Of a stretch of DNA of 6,704 nt, positions 5,659-6,704 are shown piece after piece. A program made the translations under genes and the position numbers. The stretch spans positions 1-6,704 of the forward strand of contig JAHENO010000211.1 in NCBI GenBank assembly GCA_018609945.1, in the 5' to 3' direction. Positions within the stretch are counted from its first letter, which is position 1. Each line of letters begins with the position of its first letter. Source of the stretch: Haloarculaceae archaeon (GTDB taxonomy: Archaea; Halobacteriota; Halobacteria; Halobacteriales; Haloarculaceae). Below the pieces are notes generated by a model. The model had not been told where the DNA came from. It ran no database searches and saw only the letters and a list, made by a program, of their open reading frames with translations.

Positions 5659-5666
5659 CTCTTAAC
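5659..5666 (-). promoter_or_regulatory. Weak TATA-like box for the RdfA-family gene
   Basis: On the minus strand this reads GTTAAGAG, the only AT-rich stretch at the right place. Its centre is about 27 bases before the ATG at 5635. It is a poor match to a TATA box. Its support is mainly positional, because the same spacing recurs before the other genes. Confidence 0.35.
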
Positions 5667-5761
5667 GACTTCGCCGCCCGGAGTCGTGTCGCCGTCGCAG
5701 CTCCGGCGTCGCAGAAGGGAAGACCGAGCGTACTGCAGAGACAGATACCAGCTGACAGCGG

Positions 5762-6704
5762 TCAGGAGAGTTCCCGGACTTTCTCGACGATATCGTCGGT
5801 ATCGGGGAGGATTTCGTCCTCCAGTGACGGGCTGAACGGCGTCGGGACGTCCGGGACGCCGAGCCGCTGGACCGGATAATCGAGGCTGAAGAAGGCCTCT
5901 TCGCTGATCTTCGCGGAGATGTGCGACTGGGCGCCGTAGCTGAGCGGTCCCTCGTCGACCACGAGGCAGCGCCGCGTCTTCCGGACACTCTCGACGATGG
6001 TCTCGGCGTCCAGCGGCGAGATGGTGCGGGGATTGACGATCTCGACGTCGATGCCCTCCTCGGCCACCCGGTCGGCGGCCTCGAAGGCGTTCCAGAGTTG
6101 CTGCTGGGTGGCGACCACGGTGACGTCCTCGCCCTCGCGCTCGACGGCCGCCTCGCCGATCGGGAGCGTGAAGTCCTCGTCGGTCGGCACGGGGCCGGAC
6201 TTGTTGTAGACGCCGCCGTGCTCGAACAGGAGGATGGGGTCGTCGCTCCGGACGGCGGCCTTGATCAGCCCCTTCGTGTCCCGGGGCGTCGAGATGCAGA
6301 CCACCTTGAGGCCCGGAATCGCGGCCAGCCAGTGGTGGAGCGACTGGGAGTGCTGGGCGGCGGCGTTGGCGCCCATGACGTTCTTGGTCCGGACCACCAG
6401 CGGGAGGTCGAGTTTCCCGCCGAACATGTAGCGCATCTTCGCGACCTGGTTTAAGAGTTCGTCGCCGGCCTCGCCCAGGAACCCACAGTACATCACCTCG
6501 ACGACCGGGCGCATCCCCGTGGCGGCGGCACCCAGCCCGGAGCCGACCATCGCCTCCTCGCTGATGGGGGTGTTGCGGACGCGCTCGTGGCCGAAGCGGT
6601 CGTCCAGGCCCTTGAGGATGTTCGAGGTGCCACCGCGGCCGGCGACGTCGATCCCCTGGATGTAGACCCGCTCGTCGCGTTCCATCTCCTCGCCCAGCGT
6701 CCGG
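5762..6704 (-). CDS. 2-oxoacid dehydrogenase E1 component, beta subunit, 5'-partial
   Basis: This is the beta subunit of the alpha2-beta2 thiamine-diphosphate-dependent E1 enzyme of pyruvate, branched-chain 2-oxoacid or acetoin dehydrogenase complexes. It decarboxylates the 2-oxoacid and passes the acyl unit to lipoyl-E2. 313 complete codons are visible. The reading frame is open to the right edge, and the residues before the internal Met at 6685 (RTLGEE, then MERDERVY) match the family's 'EEMERDERV' helix, so the true start lies outside. Only some 10-25 residues should be missing. Key motifs are 'NTPISEEA' with the Glu expected to contact the cofactor aminopyrimidine, 'NQVAKMRYMFGG', 'NAAAQHSQSLHHW' with the conserved active-site His, and 'VVDEGPLSYG' in the C-terminal domain. 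The usual 'GEDV' is GIDV here. An E1 alpha gene is expected upstream beyond the edge. No E2 gene follows, as the RdfA-family gene comes next. The substrate cannot be assigned. Confidence 0.9.
   Translation of the reverse strand, partial: RTLGEEMERDERVYIQGIDVAGRGGTSNILKGLDDRFGHERVRNTPISEEAMVGSGLGAAATGMRPVVEVMYCGFLGEAGDELLNQVAKMRYMFGGKLDLPLVVRTKNVMGANAAAQHSQSLHHWLAAIPGLKVVCISTPRDTKGLIKAAVRSDDPILLFEHGGVYNKSGPVPTDEDFTLPIGEAAVEREGEDVTVVATQQQLWNAFEAADRVAEEGIDVEIVNPRTISPLDAETIVESVRKTRRCLVVDEGPLSYGAQSHISAKISEEAFFSLDYPVQRLGVPDVPTPFSPSLEDEILPDTDDIVEKVRELS

Noticed and set aside
5678..5706. CCGGAG/CTCCGG inverted repeat between the E1 beta and RdfA-family genes
   Set aside because: It has a 6-base stem with a 17-base loop and no T tract, which is expected by chance in DNA of this GC content.
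5921..6454. Plus-strand open frame opposite the E1 beta gene
   Set aside because: It is an antisense shadow. The minus strand encodes E1 beta with cofactor and active-site motifs.

Overview
The window is from a halophilic archaeon (class Halobacteria). The DNA is very GC-rich, the proteins are rich in Asp and Glu, and the genes have TATA-like boxes about 27-31 bases upstream of their start codons with no Shine-Dalgarno sequences, which is the haloarchaeal leaderless pattern. Two gene families near the right end, the RdfA family and the 'archaea-specific SMC-related protein' family, are known to me mainly from haloarchaea. The genus cannot be fixed from the sequence.

Left part (1-2943): a galactitol-type phosphotransferase (PTS) sugar uptake system. 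A IIB gene runs off the left edge on the minus strand. A divergent promoter region separates it from a plus-strand series: IIA, a VOC/glyoxalase-fold enzyme, and the membrane permease IIC. IIA carries the phospho-histidine, IIB the phospho-cysteine, and IIC moves and presents the sugar. EI and HPr, which supply the phosphate, are not in the window. The VOC gene inside the cluster may handle a by-product of the sugar's catabolism, but that is an inference.

Middle and right part (2999-5635, minus strand): an RdfA-family gene followed by a gene for an SMC/Rad50-like coiled-coil protein. The latter has a central CxxC (zinc-hook-like) motif and degenerate nucleotide-binding motifs. I recall that genes of these families lie next to each other in other haloarchaea and that RdfA is a cell-shape (rod) factor in Haloferax volcanii. 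IIC and the SMC-like gene converge across a 55-base gap containing a short tandem duplication and a possible hairpin.

Right edge (5762-6704, minus strand): the beta subunit of a thiamine-diphosphate-dependent 2-oxoacid dehydrogenase (E1 beta), missing only its first residues. No E2 gene follows it.

Two intergenic regions about 4 kb apart carry related copies of a ~40-base element that no gene explains. I saw no tRNA, rRNA, CRISPR array, insertion sequence or origin. Coding density is high, and no gap without a gene reaches 300 bases.
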